Shown: positions 1 to 8,921 of the stretch, in pieces
How positions within the stretch are numbered: the first letter of the stretch is position 1
Layout: every line of letters begins with the position of its first letter
The notes under the pieces: model-generated
Told to the model about the DNA's origin: nothing
What the model saw: the letters and a program-made list of their open reading frames with translations, nothing else
Databases searched by the model: none
Made by a program: the position numbers and the translations under genes
DNA from: Nonlabens sp. Ci31
GTDB lineage: Bacteria > Bacteroidota > Bacteroidia > Flavobacteriales > Flavobacteriaceae
DNA length: 64,000 nucleotides
Reading direction: 5' to 3'
NCBI RefSeq assembly: GCF_012974865.1
Contig: NZ_CP043633.1
Coordinates: 248,001 to 312,000, forward strand

Positions 1-1
1 C

Positions 2-760
2 CTACCGGTTTCTATTTCTCAAGACAACCTAAGGACTTATGTTTATGAATTGGCTAAAACGGTACAAGCCAGGTCTCAAGCAAGAGCTATAAGTAGTTTA
101 AAAGCTTTCTTTGAATACTTAATTTTAGAGCGTTACAGAGAAGATCAACCTATGGCGCTCATAGAAGCTCCTAAAACAGGGCGTAAACTACCAGATACCT
201 TAAGCACTACAGAAATAGACCTATTGATCAATAGCATCGATCGTTCTACACCAGAAGGAGAACGCAATCGTGCCATGCTAGAAACTCTTTATGCTTGTGG
301 CTTGCGTGTAAGCGAATTAATCACTCTTAAAATAAGCGATCTATTCTTTAATGAAGGCTTTTTAAAAGTCACCGGTAAAGGGGACAAGCAACGTTTTGTC
401 CCTATAGGGACTTACACTATTGAAATTATCGAACTCTACAAAAACGAAGTTCGCATTCATGTTCCTGTAAAACCAAACCATAGCGATACTCTTTTTCTCA
501 ATAGACGAGGTGCTGGATTAACCAGGGCCATGATTTTTCATGTCACCAAACAACAAGCTGTTAAAGCTGGAATCAAAAAATCTATCAGTCCGCATACCTT
601 TAGACATAGTTTTGCTACCCATTTGCTAGAAAATGGTGCCGACTTAAGATCCATTCAAATGATGCTGGGTCACGAGAGCATCACTACCACAGAAATTTAT
701 ATGCATGTGGATCGCGCACATCTTTCTAAAGTGATGCAAAAACACCACCCTAGAGCTTGA
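2..760 (+). CDS. xerD: Tyrosine recombinase XerD (5' end outside window)
   Basis: Site-specific tyrosine recombinase that resolves chromosome dimers with XerC at dif. The reading frame is open from base 2, so the N-terminal part of the core-binding domain lies outside the window; a TTG at 50 is only an internal codon. Counting from that TTG, the catalytic set is complete: R86 (CGLRVSEL), K110 (TGKGDK), H182 and R185 (PHTFRHSFATHLL), H208 (LGHESI) and the nucleophile Y217 (EIYMHV). About 252 residues are visible against roughly 300 for the family, so some 45 are missing. XerD rather than XerC is preferred from overall resemblance; a phage-type integrase is unlikely because the flanks are housekeeping genes. 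Confidence 0.9.
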   Translation, partial: LPVSISQDNLRTYVYELAKTVQARSQARAISSLKAFFEYLILERYREDQPMALIEAPKTGRKLPDTLSTTEIDLLINSIDRSTPEGERNRAMLETLYACGLRVSELITLKISDLFFNEGFLKVTGKGDKQRFVPIGTYTIEIIELYKNEVRIHVPVKPNHSDTLFLNRRGAGLTRAMIFHVTKQQAVKAGIKKSISPHTFRHSFATHLLENGADLRSIQMMLGHESITTTEIYMHVDRAHLSKVMQKHHPRA

Positions 761-861
761 TAATTACAAATAGCTTTGCTGGGCGTTTGGATTTAGACAC
801 GCAACACTACTTCTTGCTTCTACTAAATTTTTGATAAAAGGATGGGTATTTTTTGGTATCC

Positions 862-875
862 GCTTTCGCGAAAGC
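862..875. repeat. Palindrome GCTTTCGCGAAAGC, copy 1
   Basis: Exact 14-bp palindrome in the leader of the aldo/keto reductase gene, 28 bases before its ATG. The left flank is TCC, which matches the extended form TCCGC...GCGGA; the right flank is TAA, so only the left side is extended. Confidence 0.95.
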
Positions 876-903
876 TAACTTTAACACAAACAAATACGAC
901 ACA

Positions 904-1851
904 ATGAAAACTCTACAGTTTAAAAATGGCGACGAGATGGCCGCAATAGGATTAGGAACTTGGAAATCAAAGCCAGGCGAGGTGAAAGCAGCAGTCATCA
1001 CAGCACTAGAATCTGGATACCTACATATAGACTGTGCAGCCGTATACGGGAACGAAAAAGAAATAGGAGAAGCCTTTAATGAGGTGTTTTCTAAAGGAAA
1101 AATCAAAAGGGAAGACGTCTGGATCACTTCTAAGCTATGGAATAACGCCCATTTAAAACAAGACGTAGCTCCTGCTTTAGAACAGACCCTGAATGACTTA
1201 CAATTGGATTATCTAGACTTGTACCTCATCCACTGGCCTGTAGCTTTTAAACCTGAAACGTCGATGCCAGAAAAACCTGCAGATTATCTTTCTCCAAAGG
1301 AAGCACCTATACATGAAACTTGGAATGCTATGGTAGCTCTTAAAAAAGCTGGTAGAGCAAAACATGTAGGGGTTTCTAACTTTTCTACTAAAAAACTAGA
1401 AGACCTTCTTTCAAAAACAGATGAAGTTCCTGAAATGAATCAGGTAGAATTACATCCATTGCTACAACAAAACGAACTTTTAGCATATTGCTCTGAAAAA
1501 GGAATTCATTTAACTGCTTATTCTCCTTTGGGAAGTGGCGACCGCAGTGAAGAAATGAAGCGAGAAAATGAGCCGAATATGTTGCAAAATGAAACTGTAA
1601 AAACGATTGCTTCAAAACATAAGGCTAGTCCAGGACAGGTACTGATCAACTGGAGTGCACAACGCGGTACAGCGGTGATCCCTAAATCTACTAATGAAGG
1701 TCGTATCAAAGAAAATCTAGCATCAGACGCTTTAGATTTTGACAAAGAAGACCTCAAAAAGCTAGCGGCTATGGATGAGCACTACCGTTATGTCACTGGA
1801 ACGTTTTTTGAAGTACCAGAAAAAGGGTATGATAATATCTATGATGAGTAG
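904..1851 (+). CDS. Aldo/keto reductase
   Basis: Cytoplasmic NADPH-dependent reductase of aldehydes and ketones, TIM-barrel AKR family, 315 residues, a normal length. The AKR tetrad is visible: D43 (HIDCA), Y48 (AVYGNE), K77 (ITSKLW) and H110 (LIHWP). The C-terminal part carries the cofactor motif IPKSTNEGRIKEN. The ATG at 904 is chosen because the upstream in-frame extension from 853 would translate the palindrome copy and has no family resemblance. The gene is monocistronic and followed by a hairpin terminator. The true substrate cannot be read from sequence. Confidence 0.9.
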   Translation: MKTLQFKNGDEMAAIGLGTWKSKPGEVKAAVITALESGYLHIDCAAVYGNEKEIGEAFNEVFSKGKIKREDVWITSKLWNNAHLKQDVAPALEQTLNDLQLDYLDLYLIHWPVAFKPETSMPEKPADYLSPKEAPIHETWNAMVALKKAGRAKHVGVSNFSTKKLEDLLSKTDEVPEMNQVELHPLLQQNELLAYCSEKGIHLTAYSPLGSGDRSEEMKRENEPNMLQNETVKTIASKHKASPGQVLINWSAQRGTAVIPKSTNEGRIKENLASDALDFDKEDLKKLAAMDEHYRYVTGTFFEVPEKGYDNIYDE

Positions 1852-1876
1852 TTATAATGGGTAATGGCTAAATTTA

Positions 1877-1914
1877 AAAACCTCTATTTGAAACTAACTT
1901 CAAATGGAGGTTTT
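1877..1914 (+). terminator. Rho-independent terminator after aldo/keto reductase
   Basis: AAAACCTC then ATTTGAA on the left arm pair with TTCAAAT and GGAGGTTTT on the right arm around a 6-base loop. The right arm ends in T residues. It lies 26 bases after the stop codon. Confidence 0.8.
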
Positions 1915-2043
1915 CTATGCAAGTCTTATGAGATGTTCTGAAATAGATTTTTGCTTGCTAAACTGTAGCTGTCAGTTCAAACGATAGCTTATAATCTGAA
2001 CTTGAAAATTATTATAATGAATATCGCAATGTTTAAATTGTGC

Positions 2044-2493
2044 TTACTCATCATCTATTTTTCTAAAACGCCATACAAAGACAGGTAAATTAGGATAGTT
2101 AGGATTGAGCCAAACCAAATCCCCATCTAGAAAATAATATTCATAAAGGCTTATATAAGGATCTGAGCTGTTTCCTAAAGGATTATCGATAGAACTGTCG
2201 TAAGTAAGCGTTATTAAACTATCTGTAAACGTATAGGTTCCAAACGCTGGTTCTCCAAAGGTAGATGTAAACGTCATATCTTCCTCAAAAGTGAAATCAT
2301 AAGGAAGAGAAATTTGATCGATTAAATCTCTAAATTCATTTGGCTCGGGAAATCTATCAAAACCTACTAAAGCATATTGATAATTGCGCCAAGTGCCGGA
2401 AACTGTATCTGGTCGTACGACTTCCATCTCATCATCTGTTGAACAAGAATTAATGGTAAAAGCTAGTAAAATCACTAAAAGATATTTCTTCAT
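2044..2493 (-). CDS. Lipocalin-like lipoprotein, paralog A
   Basis: 149-residue predicted lipoprotein. The signal peptide ends in a lipobox with the lipidated Cys at 17 (FTINSC), followed by acidic residues. The mature part looks like a small beta-barrel domain of the lipocalin-like type: a GTWRNY start, an FTFEEDMTF strand, a GTYTFTDSLITLTY strand and a WRFRKIDDE end. It aligns along its length with the neighbour at 2722-3201 (GTW/GKW start, EED/QED strand, NP-x-NYF block, FRFR/FRRVDSE end), so the two are tandem paralogs. The function is unknown. It lies downstream of an M43 protease on the same strand with a 228-bp gap. Confidence 0.75.
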   Translation of the reverse strand: MKKYLLVILLAFTINSCSTDDEMEVVRPDTVSGTWRNYQYALVGFDRFPEPNEFRDLIDQISLPYDFTFEEDMTFTSTFGEPAFGTYTFTDSLITLTYDSSIDNPLGNSSDPYISLYEYYFLDGDLVWLNPNYPNLPVFVWRFRKIDDE

Positions 2494-2721
2494 AATAGGT
2501 TTAATTTAAGTCGTACTGCGTTAAGGATTAAGGTTACTGGGTTTTAAGACAAAAATATAAGATGCTATACTTAAATATATTATATAATATCTAGGTTCAA
2601 CCTTTTTAGTTCTTCAAAACTCTAATTGTATAAAAACAGCAAGAGTTTTTTATTTATCTTATATTATAGAGACTTCAATAATTATATGAAATGTATAAAT
2701 TTTAAAACTTCGCTCAACATC

Positions 2722-3201
2722 CTATTCACTATCAACTCTTCGAAATCTCACATAGGAATATTGATCTCCTGCATAAACTGGTCTAAGCAACAAATCACCA
2801 TTGAGAAAGGAAAAATAATTTCTTTCTATGTTAGTAAAAGGATTACCACTAGGCGGTGGATTATCCATATCACAGGGATCGTAGGTTCTCGTAATTATAT
2901 CTTCAACAATAGTATAATCTCCATTGACACCAGGACATTCTCTAAACATATAACCGCTATTCGTAAAAGAAAAGTCTTCTTGCAAATCTAAAATGTATAG
3001 CAACGAATTTGCAGGATCTAAATTTTCCCATCTCGTTATATTAAAATTATTTGCATCTATGGGATTTGATCGTTGATAAGCCTGCCACTTACCAGTAATG
3101 GTACCCTCATTTGTTATTTTTTGATTCTCATCATCTCCATAACAAGAACTTAAAGCGATAAAAATCAATGCGAGTGATAGGTATTTTAGTAAATTCTTCA
3201 T
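2722..3201 (-). CDS. Lipocalin-like lipoprotein, paralog B
   Basis: 159-residue predicted lipoprotein with lipobox Cys at 20 (ALSSC). The sequence pattern (TGKWQAYQ, DLQEDFSFTNSG, GDYTIVEDIITRTYD, YVRFRRVDSE) matches that of the downstream paralog A, but identity is low enough that the duplication is old. It starts 31 bases after the M43 protease stop codon and is probably cotranscribed with it. Two extra Cys in the mature part (ECPG and DPCDMD) are absent from paralog A. The function is unknown. Confidence 0.75.
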   Translation of the reverse strand: MKNLLKYLSLALIFIALSSCYGDDENQKITNEGTITGKWQAYQRSNPIDANNFNITRWENLDPANSLLYILDLQEDFSFTNSGYMFRECPGVNGDYTIVEDIITRTYDPCDMDNPPPSGNPFTNIERNYFSFLNGDLLLRPVYAGDQYSYVRFRRVDSE

Positions 3202-3232
3202 AGTTTTAGTTTTTTAAATTAATTTTAAATAA

Positions 3233-4591
3233 TTAATTACCGCTTGGGTCGATAAAAATACCACCACCATTTCCGTTTGTTACTTGAACTTGTTTATCTA
3301 ACCACTGTGTTTCACCACAATCGTTCATTACCTTAACACGATAAATATACGTTCCTTCTTGAGATGGATTTACGGCAATAACTTTATCATTATTAGATGA
3401 TGACATCATTTGTGCATTTGGTATTACCCATTCATAGGTTAGCGGTCCTTCACTGTCATAATCATAAGGTAGGTAAGTGGCTGTTAATTGATACCAATTG
3501 TTTACATTTAAAACAAATTGGCCTGAGCTAACGAAATTAAGTTTAGCAAACTGAGGACCACCTATCCAGAAAGTAGTGCGCAATTTTGCTGAAGATCCAG
3601 ATATTGTACCTTCTACAAATGCTTCTCCGTAAGACGAAGAATCAAAGGGTTCTACGGTAACCGTATTGCCTTGGACAGGCTGAATAAATTTAAGGTTAGC
3701 TGATTTTTGCCAAGTTACTGTATTACTACCTAAATCAAATAGCTCTATCGTTTGCTGACTGCCTATACATAAATTATCGATTTGTTCTATCGTAGGTATG
3801 ATACAAGTAGTACTCAAGACGCCAAACAGTTTAGGATTATTTGTAATAATATCTCTCATTCTTGCCGCTTGTCCTAAACTAAATCGAGATCTATTCAAAT
3901 AATCATAGTTTGACATGTGATTAAATACATCTGGATTGTAGCCTGAAGTAGAATCTATTTGATCAAAACCTCTATCCGCTTCAGTATCACAAAGTAAATC
4001 ACCACAAGGGATGCAGTTATTTCTAGCTACGTTTTCAAAACATGTCGCATCACCTCTATTCAAACCTTCATACGTATGATATAATCCCAATGCGTGTCCC
4101 ATTTCATGAACACTAGTGCTGCTTATTGCAAAAAATTGTTCCACAATAACCTGTTTACCTGCTATTTCTAATGCATTACCTGCAAAATTTCCAAATAAAT
4201 TGTTTACAATGTAAAAGTTAATCGCATTTTCAACTCTGTTGACTTGCGCCAAACTTTGTCCTTGCTGAAAGGATGATAAATTATAAAAACTTGAATTGTC
4301 TATTTGAGTTGTAGTCAAATAATTAAAATAAATACTATGTTCATTAAAAGCAGCATCCAAAATATTTTTTACATTATTGACTTGTGCCACTGAGAAACCT
4401 CCTGTTCCATCAGACATATTAACCACGTGAAAGCGAACATTAACACATGCACTATAAGGAGCATTTGATTTATCAAGACTTTCATAAATAGGTTGATTAC
4501 CAGATGGAGTACCACAGGATTGAGTCCATCCTATGTTTACTGAAAAGAAAACAAGGAAAGTAAGAAATAATTTGAACTGTTTTAAGATCAT
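3233..4591 (-). CDS. Secreted M43-family zinc metalloprotease
   Basis: 452-residue secreted zincin of the cytophagalysin/PAPP-A family (M43). The signal peptide ends near GWTQ/SCG. The zinc motif HEMGHALGLYH gives H162, E163, H166, G169 and H172, with a Met-turn candidate (HMSNYDY) further on. The rest is beta-rich and PKD-like, ending in a strand motif YIYRVKVMNDCGE. Family members in this phylum normally end in a T9SS C-terminal sorting domain; here translation stops after a glycine-rich stretch (GNGGGIFIDPSGN), which is where such a domain would begin. The protein may be truncated or secreted another way. It probably heads a unit with the two lipoprotein genes. Confidence 0.85.
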   Translation of the reverse strand: MILKQFKLFLTFLVFFSVNIGWTQSCGTPSGNQPIYESLDKSNAPYSACVNVRFHVVNMSDGTGGFSVAQVNNVKNILDAAFNEHSIYFNYLTTTQIDNSSFYNLSSFQQGQSLAQVNRVENAINFYIVNNLFGNFAGNALEIAGKQVIVEQFFAISSTSVHEMGHALGLYHTYEGLNRGDATCFENVARNNCIPCGDLLCDTEADRGFDQIDSTSGYNPDVFNHMSNYDYLNRSRFSLGQAARMRDIITNNPKLFGVLSTTCIIPTIEQIDNLCIGSQQTIELFDLGSNTVTWQKSANLKFIQPVQGNTVTVEPFDSSSYGEAFVEGTISGSSAKLRTTFWIGGPQFAKLNFVSSGQFVLNVNNWYQLTATYLPYDYDSEGPLTYEWVIPNAQMMSSSNNDKVIAVNPSQEGTYIYRVKVMNDCGETQWLDKQVQVTNGNGGGIFIDPSGN

Positions 4592-4642
4592 AAGAATTTG
4601 ATTTTATATACACTTATGCAGCAAACTAAATATCTATTATTT

Positions 4643-4663
4643 ATTAACTATTAACTATTAACT
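4643..4663. repeat. Heptanucleotide repeat (ATTAACT)x3
   Basis: Three exact tandem copies of ATTAACT in the gap between the M43 protease gene and rny. This is one of five intergenic heptanucleotide loci in the window. Confidence 0.9.
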
Positions 4664-4721
4664 ATAGTTAAATGATTGTTAATTAAACTCTTGTGAATAT
4701 CCTGTTAAAAATATAACAAAA

Positions 4722-6293
4722 TTACTTCGCAATATTAACTGCACGAGTTTCTCTAATCACAGTAACTTTTACTTGACCAGGATAGGTCATATCAGTTTGA
4801 ATTTTTTGTGAGATTTCAAATGATAGTTGAGCAGCGCGATCATCAGTGATTTTCTCACTTTCTACCATGACACGTAACTCGCGACCCGCTTGAATAGCAT
4901 AAGCTTTTTCAACTCCTTTAAAACCAAAGGCGATGTCTTCTAAATCTTTTAACCTTTGAATATAAGAATCCAGCACTTGTCTTCTTGCTCCTGGACGTGC
5001 ACCACTTATGGCGTCACAAACCTGAACGATAGGAGATAGTAAAGAAGTCATCTCGATCTCGTCGTGGTGAGCTCCTATGGCGTTACAAACTTCTGGCTTT
5101 TCACCATGCTTTTCTGCTAGTTTCATACCTAGAATAGCGTGAGGAGTTTCGTCTTCTGTTTCTGGTACTTTTCCTATATCGTGTAACAATCCAGCTCTTT
5201 TGGCAAGTTTTGCGTTTAAACCTAGCTCTGCTGCCATGGTTCCACACAGTTTTGCTACTTCCCTACTGTGTTGTAATAAGTTTTGACCGTAAGAAGAACG
5301 GTATTTCATACGTCCTACCATCTTAATTAATTCTGGATGCAGTCCGTGAATTCCCAAGTCGATTACTGTGCGTTTTCCTACATCAGCAATTTCTTCATCG
5401 ATTTGCTTTCTGGTTTTTGCAACTACTTCTTCAATACGTGCTGGATGGATACGACCGTCAGTTACTAATTTATGAAGTGATAAACGAGCTACCTCTCTAC
5501 GTACCGAATCAAAACAAGAAAGAATAATGGCATCTGGAGTATCATCTACAATGATTTCTACACCAGTTGCTGCCTCTATCGCACGTATATTACGTCCTTC
5601 ACGACCTATGATACGTCCTTTTACATCATCGCTTTCTAAGTTAAAAACAGATACACAGTTTTCTACTGCTTCTTCTGTCCCTATACGTTGAATGGTATTG
5701 ATTATTATTTTACGAGCTTCCTGTTGAGCCGTTAGTTTTGCTTCTTCGATGGTGGTCTGTACGATACCCATCGCCTCTGTCTTTGCTTTGTCTTTTAAAG
5801 ACTCGACCAACTGCATTTTTGCATCTTCTCCAGACATACCGCTGATGACTTCCAGCTGTTTGATTTGAGATTCGTGCATCTTATCTACCTCTTCCAGGCG
5901 CTTGTAAACAGATTCTCGCTTTCCTTCTACATCTTTAAGTTTGCTTTCCAGCGACTGGTTTAACTTTTTATTTTTAGAAAGTTCATTAGAAACGGTAGAC
6001 TCTTTATCTTTTGTGCGCTTCTCAGCATCTTTCATTTTTTGTTCTCTAGACATGATTTCTTTTTCATGTTTAGACTTCAATTCCAGGAATTTCTCTTTAC
6101 CTCTAAAAAGTTTTTCGCTTGAAATTTTTTCTCCTTTAGTCTCTGCGTCTTTAAGAATAGACTCTGCGTCTTTTTTTGCTGTTGCGATAAGGCTCGATGC
6201 CTTCCCTTTTTCAACTATTGATTTTGCTATAAAGAAGCCTATTGCTAGACCTACTACCATCGCCACTGCGGCGTATATAATTGTTTCTGTCAT
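4722..6293 (-). CDS. rny: Ribonuclease Y
   Basis: Membrane-anchored endoribonuclease that starts decay of mRNA. The 523 residues show the standard order: an N-terminal membrane segment (about 5-23), a long charged coiled coil (about 30-200), a KH RNA-binding domain with GRIIG at 226-230, and an HD domain with H342 and the metal pair H371-D372 (LLHDIGK). The ATG at 6293 is chosen because a ten-residue upstream extension would be translated from the 3' end of the 6S-like RNA. It follows zapA and the 6S-like RNA on the same strand. Confidence 0.95.
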   Translation of the reverse strand: MTETIIYAAVAMVVGLAIGFFIAKSIVEKGKASSLIATAKKDAESILKDAETKGEKISSEKLFRGKEKFLELKSKHEKEIMSREQKMKDAEKRTKDKESTVSNELSKNKKLNQSLESKLKDVEGKRESVYKRLEEVDKMHESQIKQLEVISGMSGEDAKMQLVESLKDKAKTEAMGIVQTTIEEAKLTAQQEARKIIINTIQRIGTEEAVENCVSVFNLESDDVKGRIIGREGRNIRAIEAATGVEIIVDDTPDAIILSCFDSVRREVARLSLHKLVTDGRIHPARIEEVVAKTRKQIDEEIADVGKRTVIDLGIHGLHPELIKMVGRMKYRSSYGQNLLQHSREVAKLCGTMAAELGLNAKLAKRAGLLHDIGKVPETEDETPHAILGMKLAEKHGEKPEVCNAIGAHHDEIEMTSLLSPIVQVCDAISGARPGARRQVLDSYIQRLKDLEDIAFGFKGVEKAYAIQAGRELRVMVESEKITDDRAAQLSFEISQKIQTDMTYPGQVKVTVIRETRAVNIAK

Positions 6294-6304
6294 TGGTTTT
6301 TGTA

Positions 6305-6482
6305 TATAAAAAAACCTGCACAAGTTTGGGTTTTGAATGAACTCCTTATATAAAGTATAAGGTTAACTGGCTGATCAAGGATCCGGCGCATAGGTCCGGC
6401 TTGCTTTTACAACCACGACTCACCTTTTTTAAAGAAATACGTGTTGAGTTCACCAAAAAATGTAAACAAGTGCAGGTAGTAA
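6305..6482 (-). ncRNA. ssrS: 6S-like RNA (6S-Flavo type)
   Basis: Non-coding gap between zapA and rny on the same strand. Read on the minus strand, ACCTGCAC near the 5' end (6470-6477) pairs with GTGCAGGT near the 3' end (6314-6321). A second inner helix pairs TGAACTC (6446-6452) with GAGTTCA (6338-6344). A CCGG...CCGG hairpin (6384-6399) lies at the apex, and the closing stem runs into a T tract. A long rod with a central opening of about 175 nt fits 6S RNA, which sequesters RNA polymerase holoenzyme. As in gammaproteobacteria, the gene lies beside zapA. The ends are estimated by eye. Confidence 0.72.
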
Positions 6483-6503
6483 CTGTTTGTTTTTAAAGAA
6501 CGA

Positions 6504-6794
6504 CTATGACAACTGCCTATCGAGCAACAGGTTAAGAACATTTAATTGTTCTTTGGCCTGTTCCACATCGGCACTATCATCTATGGTAATTTGCTCAGAT
6601 TTTGCTGCAAACTGTAACGCGCACATAGCGAGAAGATCTTGTTTATCCCTCACCGCATAGCTTTGTTCCAGTTGCTTGATCATAACTTCTATACCTTTTG
6701 CTGCTTTGCGCAAACCTTCTTCCCGAGAAGGATCTATAGTTAGTGGATAAACCCTATCAGCTATTGAAATTTTTATTTTGAGTTTATCTGCCAC
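6504..6794 (-). CDS. zapA: Cell division protein ZapA
   Basis: Small cytoplasmic protein that binds FtsZ and promotes Z-ring assembly; 96 residues. The ZapA fold is suggested by an opening ADKLKIKISIADRVYPL, then a long amphipathic helix that would form the coiled-coil dimer. The start is taken as GTG at 6794, two bases after the upstream stop codon; the ATG at 6818 adds eight residues read in another frame of the upstream gene and lacks family resemblance. It is coupled to the upstream coiled-coil gene and followed by the 6S-like RNA. Confidence 0.85.
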   Translation of the reverse strand: MADKLKIKISIADRVYPLTIDPSREEGLRKAAKGIEVMIKQLEQSYAVRDKQDLLAMCALQFAAKSEQITIDDSADVEQAKEQLNVLNLLLDRQLS

Positions 6795-6796
6795 TG

Positions 6797-7084
6797 TTAT
6801 GTCAATTGTGCAATACATTGATCGATCTCTCTAATCAATGCATTTATTTTGAGCTTTGTTTTTGTTTTATATTCATCACTACCCAGCATAGCATTTGCCG
6901 TTTTAAGCGCTACATTTTTATCTTCACTTTCCTTAAACGAATTGACAAGCGCGTTATTTTCCTTTTCAAGTTCATAAACACGTTGTTCCTTATCACTCAT
7001 TTGAGCCTTTAACCTAGTATTTTCTGATATTAAAGACTTGATCTTTAGCTCTATTTCAGTAATTTGAGAAGATAATGAAGGCAT
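6797..7084 (-). CDS. Coiled-coil protein upstream of zapA
   Basis: 95 residues, almost entirely heptad-type coiled coil (ITEIELKIKSLISENTRLK onward), charged and without membrane segments. It directly precedes zapA with two bases between stop and start, suggesting translational coupling. By size, coiled-coil character and position it could be a ZapB-like or other division-ring partner, but this is inference from context and the sequence is too simple to assign to a family. Confidence 0.75.
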   Translation of the reverse strand: MPSLSSQITEIELKIKSLISENTRLKAQMSDKEQRVYELEKENNALVNSFKESEDKNVALKTANAMLGSDEYKTKTKLKINALIREIDQCIAQLT

Positions 7085-7202
7085 ACTAACTAATTAATGC
7101 TGTAGATACAAATCTAGGATTACCTTCGGACAAATCAAATAATAATGGAACAAAGTTTGAAAAGCTTTACGTTAATCGATTATCTCCTTATACCTTTAAC
7201 TC

Positions 7203-8912
7203 ATGATTAGACCCTTTTTTTGCTTTCTAGCTTTATTTTTATGTGCATCTCGCTTTGGCGAAAGCCAAACCATCAACGATCTTCCTCAAGATTATTTTGT
7301 GAATCCGCTTGATCTGGACCTGAAACTTAGTGGCACTTTTGGTGAACTAAGATCCAATCATTTTCACAGTGGCCTCGATATCAAAACAAATCAACGCACC
7401 GGTGCAAAGGTACTTGCGACCGCTTCTGGTTATGTGAGTCGTATTAAAATTGAACGTTATGGATATGGAAAAGCGCTCTACATAACGCATCCTAATGGAT
7501 ACACCAGCGTTTATGCACATCTTGAAAAATTCTCGCCTCGCATAGAAAACTATGTAAAGAAAAAGCAATACCAAAACGAGTCTTACAGCATCCAGTTATT
7601 CCCTAAAGATCTCGAATTGAGAGTTGACCAAGGGGAACAAGTTGCTTATAGTGGTAATTCTGGTGGTAGCGGTGGACCACACCTGCATTTTGAAATTAGA
7701 GATAGTGCAGAAAGACCAATTAATCCATTGCTGTTCGGAATAGAGATTCCAGACACAAAAAGACCCCTTGTAAAACAAATCAAAGCTTACCCTTTAAAGG
7801 AGACTTCTACTATAAATGGGAAACATGAAACCCAACTGTTAAGGTTGATTCCTTTAAAAGGAGGCAAATTCAAAGTAGCACCTTTTAGCGCTTATGGAGA
7901 GATCGGAATAGGCGTCAACACCAGCGATCAACAAAATGGAGCAAATAACCAAAACGGAACTTTTCATATAGTAACTCATTTAAACGGTACCCAAAATTTT
8001 GAAATGACCTTTGATCGATATGCCTTTAACGAGTCCAGATACATCAATCAAATGATCGATTACGAGCATTTTAAAAATACTAAAAGTCGCATCGCTAGAT
8101 TGTATATTCCTGAAGGAAGCCCGCTTAGTTTGTATCAAAATGATGTGAACAAAGGTGTCTTACAACTCTTTGATGCAGGAACTACTCATGCCTACCGCAT
8201 TGCCATAGAGGACTATAAAAAGAACGCCGTAGAAATTAATATGAGTATTAAAAATGATGCTGGGCCTGGCGCTCTTATATCTCCTACTAACGGGCAGCTC
8301 ACTTTTGTACATCACAACATTACTTACAACGAACAAAAAGGTCCTTTTTCTTTAATGATACCCAAAGGGGCTTTGTACGAAAATGTTCTTTTAGACATTT
8401 CACAAAATGCAGATACCCTAAAGGTTCACAGCGACATTGTTCCTCTTCACAAGAACATGATCATTAGCTATGACATCAGTGCTAAAGAAAATGATAATAT
8501 CAAACAGTACTACATAGGTAGAGTAACCGACTGGGGTGCGGTTTATCATGTCCATACAAAAAGAAGAGGAAATATATTAAGTGCCGCTACCAGAACTCTT
8601 GGAACCTATGCGATAAGTAAAGATGATGTACCACCTACCGTCCAACCAGTCAACTTTAAAGACAAGCAATGGGTTACTAATAATAAAACACTAAGATTAA
8701 AAATTGGTGATACCGATACTGGCGTAGATGGTTATCGAGCGACGGTTAATGGAAAGTTTATTTTAATGGAATACGATTATAAAACTGGAGTGCTCACACA
8801 CGATTTTGAAGATGGCGTCGTTACTGATACAGAAAATGAGCTCAAAGTTATCGTTACTGATAATGTAGGAAATAGCACTACATTTGAAGCTACATTTTAT
8901 CGTAAAAGCTAA
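7203..8912 (+). CDS. M23-family metallopeptidase (peptidoglycan hydrolase type)
   Basis: 569-residue exported protein with an N-terminal LytM/M23 domain. Zinc ligands are H55 and D59 (HSGLD) and H162 in HLH (160-162), with H106 (YAHLEKF) also placed as in active enzymes, so it is probably an active peptidoglycan endopeptidase. The long C-terminal part is beta-rich with Ig-like strands and no recognised sorting domain. The signal peptide is short; its cleavage region (ASRFGESQT) is encoded by a one-mismatch copy of the window's palindrome at 7252-7265. It is divergent from the zapA unit and nine bases upstream of the TonB receptor gene, so the two form an operon. Confidence 0.88.
   Translation: MIRPFFCFLALFLCASRFGESQTINDLPQDYFVNPLDLDLKLSGTFGELRSNHFHSGLDIKTNQRTGAKVLATASGYVSRIKIERYGYGKALYITHPNGYTSVYAHLEKFSPRIENYVKKKQYQNESYSIQLFPKDLELRVDQGEQVAYSGNSGGSGGPHLHFEIRDSAERPINPLLFGIEIPDTKRPLVKQIKAYPLKETSTINGKHETQLLRLIPLKGGKFKVAPFSAYGEIGIGVNTSDQQNGANNQNGTFHIVTHLNGTQNFEMTFDRYAFNESRYINQMIDYEHFKNTKSRIARLYIPEGSPLSLYQNDVNKGVLQLFDAGTTHAYRIAIEDYKKNAVEINMSIKNDAGPGALISPTNGQLTFVHHNITYNEQKGPFSLMIPKGALYENVLLDISQNADTLKVHSDIVPLHKNMIISYDISAKENDNIKQYYIGRVTDWGAVYHVHTKRRGNILSAATRTLGTYAISKDDVPPTVQPVNFKDKQWVTNNKTLRLKIGDTDTGVDGYRATVNGKFILMEYDYKTGVLTHDFEDGVVTDTENELKVIVTDNVGNSTTFEATFYRKS
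7252..7265. repeat. Palindrome variant GCTTTGGCGAAAGC
   Basis: One mismatch from the 14-bp palindrome, with the ATCTC left flank shared with copies at 32203, 46238 and 57782. It lies at the signal-peptide end of the M23 gene and is read in the RF-x-ES frame. Confidence 0.75.
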
Positions 8913-8921
8913 ACCGACAAT

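Noticed and set aside
2..760. Integrase of a mobile island
   Set aside because: No attachment-site repeats or cargo; the flanking genes are housekeeping and the protein fits XerD.
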